64,000 nt of DNA from Imperialibacter sp964351395. Lineage in GTDB: Bacteria; Bacteroidota; Bacteroidia; Cytophagales; Cyclobacteriaceae. Positions within the stretch are counted from its first letter, which is position 1; every line of letters starts with the position of its first letter. Position numbers and translations under genes: made by a program. Shown piece after piece: positions 36,912 through 45,546 of this stretch. Location of the stretch: positions 62,001 to 126,000 of the forward strand of contig CAYGOF010000001.1 of assembly GCA_964351395.1 (NCBI GenBank), read 5' to 3'. The notes beneath the pieces are model-generated. The model saw only the letters and a list, made by a program, of their open reading frames with translations. It was not told the origin of the DNA and made no database searches.

Positions 36912-36953
36912 TGGGATGATTTGAATTGATCCTGAAAAGTATCATCTTTCTGA

Positions 36954-38027
36954 ATGATTTCGTTTACAAGGGCATGTTCCATGGTGTGGCTATTGGCCGT
37001 TTCTGCATTATCTTCTATGATGCTTACTGGCTGTTTTATGCAAAACCCGCCTGTTCATTTAGGCGAAAAGATCAGTGGTGTGTCGTTAGTGGCAGGTCGG
37101 GAAGTGAGCCCTGAAGAAGAACTTCTCCATCTGGACAGTGTTAATGCCGGATGGGTAGCTATTATCCCTTTCGCTTTTGCACCTGGTCATTCCCCGGAAC
37201 TACATTTTAACCACTCCCGACAATGGGGTGGAGAAACAGCTAAAGGAGTCGGAGATCAAATTATTGCTGCCCACAACAAAAGCCTAAAAGTGATGGTGAA
37301 GCCCCATGTATGGGTACGGGGTGATGGCTGGCCAGGTGATTTTGTGCTTGACAACGAAGAAGATTGGGCAACCTGGGAAGAGAATTACCTAAGCTACATC
37401 ATGACCTATCTGAAGGTCGCCGACTCTCTAAACGCTGAAATTTTTTGTATTGGCACTGAATTTAACCAGGCGATCATTCATCGCCCTGAGTTTTGGGTCA
37501 AATTGGCCTCCACCTGCCGAAAAAACTTTAAGGGGAAGCTTACCTATGCAGCCAACTGGGACAATTTTATGGAGGTTAGTTGTTGGAAAGAGCTCGACTA
37601 CATAGGTATTGATGCTTATTTCCCTATTAGCCAGGAAAAAACGCCAACTGTAAAGGAGCTCAAAAGGAATTGGGTTGACCCTAAAAAACAATTGGAAAGG
37701 CTTTCGCAACAATTTGATCGCCCAATTCTGTTTACAGAATATGGTTATCGTAGTTCCGACTTCGCAGCCGCAAAGCATTGGGAATTAAACGAAAAAGAGC
37801 TGCCGTTGAACCTGGAAGCCCAGGCAAACACGTACGAAGCACTTTTTCAGTCATTCTGGGATGAGACATGGTTTGCAGGAGGCTTTCTATGGAAATGGTA
37901 CCCCAATCATCAAAAAGCCGGAGGCGAGCAAAACAACGACTACACACCCCAGAATAAGCCCGCCGAAAAAGTAATTCGAAAATGGTATGGCCGCCCAGCA
38001 CACAGCCTACAGGCCAGCGGACGTTGA
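36954..38027 (+). CDS. GH113-like TIM-barrel lipoprotein
   Basis: A 357-aa protein with a lipoprotein signal ending LTGC (about residue 27), then a (beta/alpha)8 barrel. VMVKPHVWVRGDGWPGDF and FCIGTEFNQ, with the putative acid/base Glu, then FTEYGYRSSDF, with the putative nucleophile Glu, fit the glycoside hydrolase GH113-like/GTA group. It closes with GFLWKWYPNH. It follows ppc by 42 bases and may be co-transcribed, with no evident metabolic link. The substrate, perhaps a mannan or cell-surface glycan, is not evident. Confidence 0.85.
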   Translation: MISFTRACSMVWLLAVSALSSMMLTGCFMQNPPVHLGEKISGVSLVAGREVSPEEELLHLDSVNAGWVAIIPFAFAPGHSPELHFNHSRQWGGETAKGVGDQIIAAHNKSLKVMVKPHVWVRGDGWPGDFVLDNEEDWATWEENYLSYIMTYLKVADSLNAEIFCIGTEFNQAIIHRPEFWVKLASTCRKNFKGKLTYAANWDNFMEVSCWKELDYIGIDAYFPISQEKTPTVKELKRNWVDPKKQLERLSQQFDRPILFTEYGYRSSDFAAAKHWELNEKELPLNLEAQANTYEALFQSFWDETWFAGGFLWKWYPNHQKAGGEQNNDYTPQNKPAEKVIRKWYGRPAHSLQASGR

Positions 38028-38135
38028 ACTATTTTGAATTCATTACATCTAGGAAACGCATCATGCTAAGAAGCATGCAGATCGCCCGCCAATTCAAGCT
38101 ATCTCATAGGGTTTTCAAAAGAATAGAGTATAGCC

Positions 38136-39197
38136 TTATTGTTTAGCCTTTGGACTTGCCATGGCCAGCACCTTAAACATCCACTTTGGAAGTGGTTTGT
38201 TTTGTTTGCGCTTGGTTAAATCAAGGAACCAGCCATATTTTTTCATGATTGGTATTTTATGTGTCTCCACTAACTCAATCAACGCACCATCTGGATCTTC
38301 TACATAAGCGAATCGACCGCCCGCTTCACCCATCGCAAATGTACCTTTACTGTCAACAGTAAACTCATGCCCATTTTTGCTTAAAACACTTTGCAAAGAA
38401 TTCATGTCTAACACATCGAAACAAAGGTGAATAAAGCCACAATCTCCCCAATACCGCGAACTATCGAATATGCGCCGTCCAGCTCCATCCTTCCTCTCTA
38501 CAAGCTCAAGTTCAATACCTCCAAGTAGGTTGCTGAAAGCTCCAAGCTCGCCTGGCTTTTTCGTCAAGAGCAGGCGCCTCAATTCAGGTGCGCTGTTGTC
38601 AACAAACTGATCTCCAGTGGACTCTTCATCAAATACGACGTTAGACGTGCCAAGTAAAGTTTGATAAAATGGCAAGGCCTTTTCAACAGAGGAAACGCCA
38701 ATTACTGCACCAATGATACCACCAGTGATATGACCACTTTCCCCAAACCAACCATAACTATGCTCCACCACCTGGAAAACATTTCCCATCGGGTCTTTCA
38801 CCCATACGTAGCCTCTGCCATTGGCGTCGGTTAACACCTCCGACATATCTACCTTCTCATCTTTTGCAAGGGCCACAAATGACTGAATATTTCTTGTTTT
38901 TATTTTTAACGCAAAAAGTCCCAGATCACCATACACTGGACTAAATGAACAGGTTCCCGGAGTTCTGCTGGTAAACTGCCAAATTTCAGCACCACCACCT
39001 CCTGCCATATTCAAAGCAAGCACTGCTCTTCTGGAGTGAACCTCCCCTCCCGTATAAGGCGTCATAAGTGCAGCTTCTGCCTTGTCGTCAAAAATGGCGA
39101 CAGACAAGCCGAAAATCTTGCTGTACCACGGCCAATATTTGTCGATATCCGGCACGCCGATACCTGCTTGTTGAACCCCAGTGATAAAACTCTCCAT
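38136..39197 (-). CDS. Two-domain VOC (glyoxalase-fold) protein
   Basis: A 353-aa protein with two vicinal-oxygen-chelate domains (about 5-150 and 160-310). The second ends GGRFAYVEDPDGALIELVETHKI, carrying the Glu metal ligand typical of the fold, and the first ends YVWVKDPMGNVFQVVEHSYGW. Such proteins bind a metal and act on dicarbonyls, catechols or antibiotics; which applies here is unknown. The last 40 residues are a Lys-rich extension. The glycosyltransferase gene ends upstream 12 bases away on the same strand, so they form an operon. Confidence 0.82.
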   Translation of the reverse strand: MESFITGVQQAGIGVPDIDKYWPWYSKIFGLSVAIFDDKAEAALMTPYTGGEVHSRRAVLALNMAGGGGAEIWQFTSRTPGTCSFSPVYGDLGLFALKIKTRNIQSFVALAKDEKVDMSEVLTDANGRGYVWVKDPMGNVFQVVEHSYGWFGESGHITGGIIGAVIGVSSVEKALPFYQTLLGTSNVVFDEESTGDQFVDNSAPELRRLLLTKKPGELGAFSNLLGGIELELVERKDGAGRRIFDSSRYWGDCGFIHLCFDVLDMNSLQSVLSKNGHEFTVDSKGTFAMGEAGGRFAYVEDPDGALIELVETHKIPIMKKYGWFLDLTKRKQNKPLPKWMFKVLAMASPKAKQ

Positions 39198-39209
39198 ATA
39201 TCTATTTTT

Positions 39210-39899
39210 TCAATACTTAAGTAGCCTTTTATATGTACTTACCAGCCTAGACTGCGAAGCGCCCCAAAAATACATGGTAAAAACTAAAAAGTTGGCAAAT
39301 TGAACACGAAGGTAACTATTGGAATCATATTTTCTTGCTGACACCACGATGTTACTGGGGATGATTCGAAACCTGTGTTTTTGCCTTATTTTTTCAATTA
39401 TATCGTAATCTTCCATGATTTGCAGGTCTTCTTGAAAACCTCCCAGCTCATCGAATAAGTCACGTGTAATAAAGAGGGTTTGATCCCCACCCCTACACCA
39501 CAGAGGCTCAAACCGCGTAAAAAATGCATTGATTCGCAATAATGGCTTGGCAGAGTCAAATTTGTAGCGGTAACAACCAGCAGAATAGCCTGCGCTTAAC
39601 GCTTCCTGTATATCAATTGGGTAATTCACTTCCATCTTGATATCGGCATGCACAAAATATAACACATCTCCTTGAGCACTTTTCGCGCCAAGGTTCATTT
39701 GGACTGACCTTCTCAACACAGGAGCAGCAAACACCTTGGCTCCGGCCTTTTTGCTTTTAGCGACAGTATCGTCATCGCTACCTCCGTCAACAACAATAAC
39801 CTCGACCAACGAATCTCCCCCTTTTTCTTTTAAGTCACATATCAACTCACCTATATGGGCACTCTCGTTGTACGTGGGAATGATGATACTAATGGTCAT
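39210..39899 (-). CDS. Family 2 glycosyltransferase, TIGR04283-like
   Basis: A 229-aa GT-A enzyme. SIIIPTYNESAHIGELI starts the nucleotide-binding fold, VDGGSDDDTV and VHADIK carry the metal-binding acids, and GGFQEDLQIMEDYDI provides the acceptor-side ED motif. No membrane helix is obvious. The N-terminal signature and size match TIGR04283 transferases, which have been linked to arsenosugar synthesis, but no ars gene is present here. ATG 39899 is preferred to TTG 39908. Confidence 0.85.
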   Translation of the reverse strand: MTISIIIPTYNESAHIGELICDLKEKGGDSLVEVIVVDGGSDDDTVAKSKKAGAKVFAAPVLRRSVQMNLGAKSAQGDVLYFVHADIKMEVNYPIDIQEALSAGYSAGCYRYKFDSAKPLLRINAFFTRFEPLWCRGGDQTLFITRDLFDELGGFQEDLQIMEDYDIIEKIRQKHRFRIIPSNIVVSARKYDSNSYLRVQFANFLVFTMYFWGASQSRLVSTYKRLLKY

Positions 39900-39995
39900 T
39901 AAAAGCAAATCAAAAAGATGGCCCTAATATAATAGGTCAGGCAAACAATCTGGCAGGCATGCCTACATCAACGCAACAAAGTCAATTCAGCTTTA

Positions 39996-41075
39996 CTATT
40001 CTTCATCGTCTGAGTCGTCGCGAAGTATTTCTATCTCATCAGGGGCGCTTTTTTGAAGCTTAAAAAAGAAAGTAGACCCTTTATCAACAGTGCTGGTCAC
40101 GCTTACTTTACTACCATGCGCTTCAACAATATGTTTCACAATAGCAAGCCCCAAACCGGTGCCACCTTTTTCCTTGGATCTACTCTTTTCAACTCGATAA
40201 AAGCGTTCAAACACTCTTTTTAAGTCATCAGGCGGAATACCCCTGCCTGTATCTTTTACAAAAATCGTAATATCATCCTTGCCCTCTTCAAACGCTACTT
40301 CCACCACTCCGTGATCCTTTGTATACTTAATCCCATTTGAAATAAGATTGGTAAGAACCTGGTAAATTCTTTGGAAGTCTGCATACACATAAATGGGGGA
40401 TTTGCCCGGGTTGGCATGCTTTAATTTGATATGCTTTTTTTCTGCTTTGTCTTCAAACTGCTCGAAAATCTCCTCTGCCAATTCCTTTACATCGAAGTCT
40501 TCAAAATGCATTTTTATTTCGCCGGTTTCCATTTGGGAAATAGTCAGTAGGTCGTGAACAAGCATATCTAAACCGTCGAGACTTTTTGCCGCTTTCTTCA
40601 AAAATTTAATACGGACCGACTTATCCTCTACTGCTCCATCAAGCAAGGTATGCACAAAGCCTTGAGCGGCAAAAATGGGAGTCTTCAGCTCGTGGGAAAC
40701 ATCTGCGAGAAACTCTCTCCTAAAGGCCTCCATACGTTTTAGCTCATCTATTTCCCTTTGTTTGAACTTAGCGTAGGAATAAATTTCCTCATTAATCTTT
40801 TTTAATGGGCTTAATGGATTGGTCGACGGATCCTCTACGTCAGTAAAATCCATCTTTCTGATATTCTCAAACACTTCATAAATCCCGTTGATCTCCTTGA
40901 AGAAAAGGAAGTCGAGCACTACGCTAATAAGTATGTATGAAGAAGAAAACGAAAGCCCACAGGCCACAAACAATGCGGTTGTACTTACTCCCGGAACCAG
41001 GTATAAAAAAGCAGTGGTTACAATTGAAATCGAAATAGAAAGGAGCAAGGCTAGCGCCCGGGAGTTAAGCAACAT
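39996..41075 (-). CDS. PhoR-like sensor histidine kinase
   Basis: A 359-aa inner-membrane kinase with two helices near the N-terminus (about 8-28 and 34-58) and almost no periplasmic loop. The HisKA His lies in FLADVSHELKTPIFAAQG; the N box is NLISNGIKYT, and the G boxes are DTGRGIPPDDLKRVFERFYR and GGTGLGLAIVKHIV. No HAMP or PAS domain is visible. It lies six bases downstream of its cognate regulator. The short sensor suggests it senses the membrane or acts with other proteins, as PhoR does with the phosphate transporter. Confidence 0.93.
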   Translation of the reverse strand: MLLNSRALALLLSISISIVTTAFLYLVPGVSTTALFVACGLSFSSSYILISVVLDFLFFKEINGIYEVFENIRKMDFTDVEDPSTNPLSPLKKINEEIYSYAKFKQREIDELKRMEAFRREFLADVSHELKTPIFAAQGFVHTLLDGAVEDKSVRIKFLKKAAKSLDGLDMLVHDLLTISQMETGEIKMHFEDFDVKELAEEIFEQFEDKAEKKHIKLKHANPGKSPIYVYADFQRIYQVLTNLISNGIKYTKDHGVVEVAFEEGKDDITIFVKDTGRGIPPDDLKRVFERFYRVEKSRSKEKGGTGLGLAIVKHIVEAHGSKVSVTSTVDKGSTFFFKLQKSAPDEIEILRDDSDDEE

Positions 41076-41081
41076 AATGGC

Positions 41082-41771
41082 TTAGTTAGCTTCGAACTTA
41101 TAACCGACCCCTTTGACAGTTGAAATATAACCCTCGCCAATTTTTTCCCTGACTTTTCTGATGTGAACATCGACGGTTCTTGCAAGAACATATACATCTG
41201 TACCCCAAATATTTTGCAATAAGTCGTCACGACTGAACACCTTTCCGGGATTCTGGGCCAAAAAATAGAGAAGTTCGAATTCTTTCTTAGGAAGGTTTAT
41301 CTTATCGGCTCCTATTGTGGCAGTGTAGCTGGTTCGATCAATGCTCAAATCACCCACTGAGACTTGGTTGTCATCCTTTTTCTTTTTTAAATCCCTTCTG
41401 AACAAAGCATTGATTCTACTCATCAATGCTCTTGGCTTGATCGGCTTTGTGATATAATCATCTGCGCCGATATCGAATGCAGCTACCTCTGAGTACTCCT
41501 CAGAGCGAGCTGTCAAAAAAATCACAAACGAGCCTAGTAACTCTGGAATCTCTCTCAACTGGCGACACGTTTCTACGCCATCCTGATGAGGCATCATAAT
41601 ATCTAAAAGTATTAGATCAGGGTGATAAGTCCTGGCTATTTCAACAGCTTTTCTACCATCTATGGCCGTCTTCACATCGTAGCCTTCCTTAGCCAGATTG
41701 TACTTAAGCAGTTCTAAAATATCTGGCTCATCGTCTACGACAAGTACCTTTTGCGATTGCTTGTTTCCCAT
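41082..41771 (-). CDS. OmpR/PhoB-family response regulator
   Basis: A 229-aa regulator. The receiver domain has DDEPDILELL, the phospho-acceptor Asp in DLILLDIMMPHQDG and Lys in YITKPIKP. The C-terminal winged helix (about 125-229) has LPKKEFELLYFLAQNPGKVFSRD and VDVHIRKVREKIG, typical of PhoB/OmpR. It is first in a two-gene operon with the kinase at 39996-41075. Target genes are not visible here. Confidence 0.95.
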   Translation of the reverse strand: MGNKQSQKVLVVDDEPDILELLKYNLAKEGYDVKTAIDGRKAVEIARTYHPDLILLDIMMPHQDGVETCRQLREIPELLGSFVIFLTARSEEYSEVAAFDIGADDYITKPIKPRALMSRINALFRRDLKKKKDDNQVSVGDLSIDRTSYTATIGADKINLPKKEFELLYFLAQNPGKVFSRDDLLQNIWGTDVYVLARTVDVHIRKVREKIGEGYISTVKGVGYKFEAN

Positions 41772-41912
41772 TGCTTAAAGAAGATTACTGCATTTAAAGT
41801 CAAGTCTAAAAACTCAATTCGTCAATAATCTGGCAAATACCAGCACCAAAAAATTTAACGACAGGTTAAAAATAGACAATAAAGAACTCAATGAAAAAGG
41901 GGTAACAATTTG

Positions 41913-42755
41913 TTAATACTTATCTTCAACGAGAGCCAATTTAGACTTGATATTACTCGCAGCCGTGATATCAACTTCTACTGAACCAACCAAAAACATT
42001 TTGGCTCTGACTTTCAATGGAATCTTATTTTCATCATCAGACATCCACATCAGAATTGAATCCTCTCCATCAAAAATACTGTTTTCTGGCATGATGGGGG
42101 CGAATGTCAATGCCCTAATTTTTCCAAGCTTGGTCTTTAACACCTCTCTTCTGACAAATCTGATTTTCATATTAAAAAGCTCCTTGTCAAAAAAAGCCTG
42201 AACAACTAAAGTATCATTAGGTTGCACATTGGAAAAATCCATCGTGCGGATAAAATAGTAGCCACTTACCAGGTCCTGAATATTAGAGGGAATGTCAAAA
42301 GTCTCAGTCTTCTTCGGCTTGAAAGTATGTTTATCAAGGCTAGTAACTTTTGCTTTTGCATTGAGGTGGTCAAAATCAACCACTTCATATTTGCGATACC
42401 TGCCCTCCTGAATATTGCGATAAAACTGATGCGGCACCAGTGAAGCTGTATCGTAGTAAGTCCCCCAATTATCTTTTACACTATACAAAAAATCTGTAAA
42501 GCCTGTGGTTTTACCGTAAACATCTATACGATAGCAGGGCCGGCCATTCCTTCGTTCAATCTCAGGCAAAATACTTAAAGAGGCCTCACCAGCCGTAAGC
42601 ATGCCGAGGTGTAGCCTGTACTCTAAAAACTCCCCTTTCTTGAAACTTTGATTACTGATCGATCTATAATTGCCATTATCATAGTACTGACCGAAAGCAG
42701 AAAATATTCCGGCAACTATTATTAAACCCGCAATTTGAATCAGCACCTTTTTCAT
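41913..42755 (-). CDS. DUF3108 periplasmic protein
   Basis: A 280-aa exported protein with a signal peptide (residues 1-20, VLIQIAGLIIVAGIFSAFG) and the DUF3108 fold: FLEYRLHLGMLTAGEASLSI near the N-terminus, FLYSVKDNWGTYYDT, and the closing SILMWMSDDENKIPLKVRAKM. Family members are beta-rich envelope proteins of unknown role. It overlaps the upstream aminopeptidase-like gene by four bases (ATGA), which indicates translational coupling. Confidence 0.88.
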   Translation of the reverse strand: MKKVLIQIAGLIIVAGIFSAFGQYYDNGNYRSISNQSFKKGEFLEYRLHLGMLTAGEASLSILPEIERRNGRPCYRIDVYGKTTGFTDFLYSVKDNWGTYYDTASLVPHQFYRNIQEGRYRKYEVVDFDHLNAKAKVTSLDKHTFKPKKTETFDIPSNIQDLVSGYYFIRTMDFSNVQPNDTLVVQAFFDKELFNMKIRFVRREVLKTKLGKIRALTFAPIMPENSIFDGEDSILMWMSDDENKIPLKVRAKMFLVGSVEVDITAASNIKSKLALVEDKY

Positions 42756-43780
42756 AATGAAGGATACAATTCTTTAAAATAAGTGACATAAGCCCGAAGG
42801 TCACCTCCAAACTTATCTTCCAATTCCTTTTCAAAGCTATCCAACTTACCTCTATATCTTAAATACGACATAAAGAAGGTATTGTTAGGGAGCTTGTTGT
42901 CTCTTTTCCATTTTAACGGCGCACGGTCTTTGAATGTTAGTGTATCTAATTGCTGCATGATACCCAAAATCATTTCCGTTTTCAGTTTCGCTTTCTCTTC
43001 CAGTGTCATTGACACAGTCATACTTTTGTATAAGCTATCCAATTTTCGTGCCCCTTTCAAATAGTGTTGATAGATCTTTTCATAATCAGCCTCGGAATCA
43101 ATATAGGATGCCAGCTCCCTAGAGTTAGTTCCAAAACGGGTGCTTAGGAATCGGATCGCCCCCATACGTCCAACAAAACTTGCCAGGTTTTCATTAAATT
43201 CCACACTGTCTTTCACATACAATGTCCCATGGGTGAGCTCATGAATGATCAACTCTGCAAGGTCGCCTTCAGATCTATTGAGCATCTTGCTTAAGATGGG
43301 ATCCTTGAACCAGCCTAGAGTAGACCAGCCACTTACAGCACCAATATGGGTATCATACCCGGCACTGTCCAGCCTGGCTCTTTCCATTTTGGCCTTCTCC
43401 AGGTCAAAATAACCCTTATAAGGAAAAGACCCTAAAAACGGGAAAGTCCACCTGTAGGGAACCAATGCGAATGGTTCGGCGGCAGTCACATTCCAGAGTA
43501 GGTTCTCTCCAAGCTGATTGTACATAGTTGTATAATTATCTGATGGGGAGATTCCCAGCGAATCGATGGCAAATACCCGAACCTCCTGTATAAGCCTCAA
43601 TTTGCCTTTAAGTGAGTCCGGGAAATCTGGAGCCTCCAAAAAATCCTCTATAGGCTGTGCTTCCCATAAGATCATCAACTGACCTTTACCTTGCATCAAT
43701 CCATAGCCAACTAAATCCCTGTAATAGGTCAATGCAGCTGCTACCAACAGCACCATTGTCAACACAATCTTCTTCTTCAC
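42752..43780 (-). CDS. COG4324-type putative aminopeptidase
   Basis: A 342-aa protein beginning at GTG 43780 with a membrane-type N-terminus (MKKKIVLTMVLLVAAALTYY). The zinc site is HELTHGTLY with the following ENLA Glu, a gluzincin pattern, and GAVSGWSTLGWF is a conserved family segment. Known members are called predicted aminopeptidases; activity is unproven. Its product and DUF3108 are co-translated. The next ATG at 43756 would remove the charged N-terminus, so GTG is preferred. Confidence 0.82.
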   Translation of the reverse strand: MKKKIVLTMVLLVAAALTYYRDLVGYGLMQGKGQLMILWEAQPIEDFLEAPDFPDSLKGKLRLIQEVRVFAIDSLGISPSDNYTTMYNQLGENLLWNVTAAEPFALVPYRWTFPFLGSFPYKGYFDLEKAKMERARLDSAGYDTHIGAVSGWSTLGWFKDPILSKMLNRSEGDLAELIIHELTHGTLYVKDSVEFNENLASFVGRMGAIRFLSTRFGTNSRELASYIDSEADYEKIYQHYLKGARKLDSLYKSMTVSMTLEEKAKLKTEMILGIMQQLDTLTFKDRAPLKWKRDNKLPNNTFFMSYLRYRGKLDSFEKELEDKFGGDLRAYVTYFKELYPSL

Positions 43781-43906
43781 GATTCTAATTTAACCCTTCA
43801 ACTCAAAAGCACGAAAATTATTATCTAACTAGAATTAATCCAACCATTTAGTTGGCATTGCGTATAATACCTTGTTAAGCATAGTACCAAACATTACCAT
43901 GTCATT

Positions 43907-44323
43907 ATGAAGGCTCCTGACCAATTCCAAAAACACAATAAAATCATCGGAAAAACCCTCCTTGTCGTATCACTTTTGCACTTTGTATTTTCCGCATTTT
44001 TATATAATGCTGTCTACTTTTTCGAAAGTTGGGAAATATTCAACGACATACATATCGGAGGCATTACCTTGCGGCATCCTGCTGCGTTGATGTATGCTTT
44101 TCCATTTTTCTATGTTGGCTTGGCCTTTTTAGAATTTGCTTTGGCGGCGGGTATTTTGGCCAACAAAAAATGGGCACAAAAGGGCTCACTTGGTCCAGCT
44201 GTTTTTTACTTTTTCAATTTTCCTTTAGGAACTGCCTTTTCCATTTACATCTTCCTTACATTCTGGGAAACGCCCTCAGAAAGCGATATAGAGATCGGAC
44301 AAAAAGTGGAACAAAACAGTTAA
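43907..44323 (+). CDS. Small membrane protein, unknown function
   Basis: A 138-aa protein with three or four hydrophobic helices (about 16-38, 60-83 and 97-118). KKWAQKGSLG between helices is positively charged, as expected for a cytoplasmic loop. No family is recognised. It is divergent from the COG4324 gene and 107 bases upstream of recA, from which it is probably transcribed separately. Confidence 0.7.
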   Translation: MKAPDQFQKHNKIIGKTLLVVSLLHFVFSAFLYNAVYFFESWEIFNDIHIGGITLRHPAALMYAFPFFYVGLAFLEFALAAGILANKKWAQKGSLGPAVFYFFNFPLGTAFSIYIFLTFWETPSESDIEIGQKVEQNS

Positions 44324-44430
44324 CGCATTTTCTTGAGTGCCAGAAGGAAATCTGCTTTTGATAGCGTTGGTAATTGAGGTGATTCGTAGTAAATTCACAT
44401 CCCCAATACTCAATATTTTAATCACACATC

Positions 44431-45462
44431 ATGAGCGATAAATCTGAAAAACTGAAGGCGCTGGCGTTGACCATCGACAAACTTGAGAAAACATACGGCA
44501 AAGGCACCATCATGAAGCTAAGCGATGAGCGAGTGGTAGACGTTCCTGCTATTTCCACCGGCTCCCTTGGCCTTGATATTGCCCTTGGTGTTGGTGGCAT
44601 ACCCAGGGGAAGAGTCATTGAAATATATGGTCCGGAATCTTCAGGAAAAACCACGCTTTCGATGCACTGTATTGCTGAAGCTCAAAAAAAGGGTGGACTT
44701 GCGGCATTTATCGATGCAGAACATGCATTTGATAAGTCATATGCGGAGAAACTTGGCATCGACACTGAGAATTTGCTAATCTCACAGCCTGACAACGGCG
44801 AGCAAGCACTTGAAATTACAGAACACCTGATTCGCTCTGGAGCTATCGACATTATAGTGATAGACTCAGTGGCTGCCCTCGTGCCTAAGGGTGAACTAGA
44901 AGGAGAAATGGGTGACAGCAAAATGGGCTTGCAGGCAAGGCTGATGTCGCAAGCGTTAAGAAAACTTACGGGCGCCATCAACAAATCGGGCTGCTCATGC
45001 ATTTTCATCAACCAATTACGGGAGAAAATCGGTGTGATGTTTGGCAACCCTGAAACAACAACGGGTGGTAATGCGCTAAAGTTTTATGCTTCTGTTAGGT
45101 TAGACATACGCCGGGTTGGGCAGATCAAAGAAGGTGCAGATAATGTAACTGGCAATAGAACCAGGGTAAAAGTTGTAAAAAATAAAGTAGCTCCTCCATT
45201 CAAGATTGTTGAGTTCGACATCATGTATGGCAAAGGAATTTCCAAAGTGGGTGAGATCATCGATATTGGTGTTGACCTTGAAATCGTGAAGAAATCCGGA
45301 TCATGGTTCTCCTATCAGGAGACCAAGCTTGGGCAGGGCAGGGATTCAGTAAAAGAACTACTTCTCGATAACCCTGAACTAATGGAAGAGATAGAATTGA
45401 AGATTAAAGAAAGAATCGCTGGAGTGGTGAAGCCTGTTGAAGCAGAACCCGTAAAAAGCTAA
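44431..45462 (+). CDS. recA: DNA recombinase RecA
   Basis: A 343-aa recombinase that forms filaments on single-stranded DNA for repair and SOS induction. Walker A GPESSGKTT (67-75), Walker B VIDSVAALV, L1 GEMGDSKMGLQARLMS and L2 FGNPETTTGGNALKFYAS are all intact. No LexA-type operator was identified upstream. A strong terminator follows. Confidence 0.99.
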   Translation: MSDKSEKLKALALTIDKLEKTYGKGTIMKLSDERVVDVPAISTGSLGLDIALGVGGIPRGRVIEIYGPESSGKTTLSMHCIAEAQKKGGLAAFIDAEHAFDKSYAEKLGIDTENLLISQPDNGEQALEITEHLIRSGAIDIIVIDSVAALVPKGELEGEMGDSKMGLQARLMSQALRKLTGAINKSGCSCIFINQLREKIGVMFGNPETTTGGNALKFYASVRLDIRRVGQIKEGADNVTGNRTRVKVVKNKVAPPFKIVEFDIMYGKGISKVGEIIDIGVDLEIVKKSGSWFSYQETKLGQGRDSVKELLLDNPELMEEIELKIKERIAGVVKPVEAEPVKS

Positions 45463-45483
45463 CAAAAGGGAGACATACAAAAA

Positions 45484-45536
45484 AAGCCTTTAGTTTATCT
45501 CTGCGAGGGAGATCAAACTAAAGGCTTTATTTTTTG
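45484..45536. terminator. Bidirectional terminator, recA / rny
   Basis: A long near-perfect stem (AAAGCCTTTAGTTT with its complement) is flanked by A and T runs and lies between converging recA and rny. Confidence 0.92.
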
Positions 45537-45546
45537 AGAAGGCCGC

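Noticed and set aside
38065..38095. Short hairpin (CATGCT/AGCATG) after the GH113-like gene
   Set aside because: Only six pairs and no T-run; not a convincing terminator.
39210..39899. Arsenosugar pathway locus
   Set aside because: Only the TIGR04283-like transferase is present; no arsenic genes are nearby.
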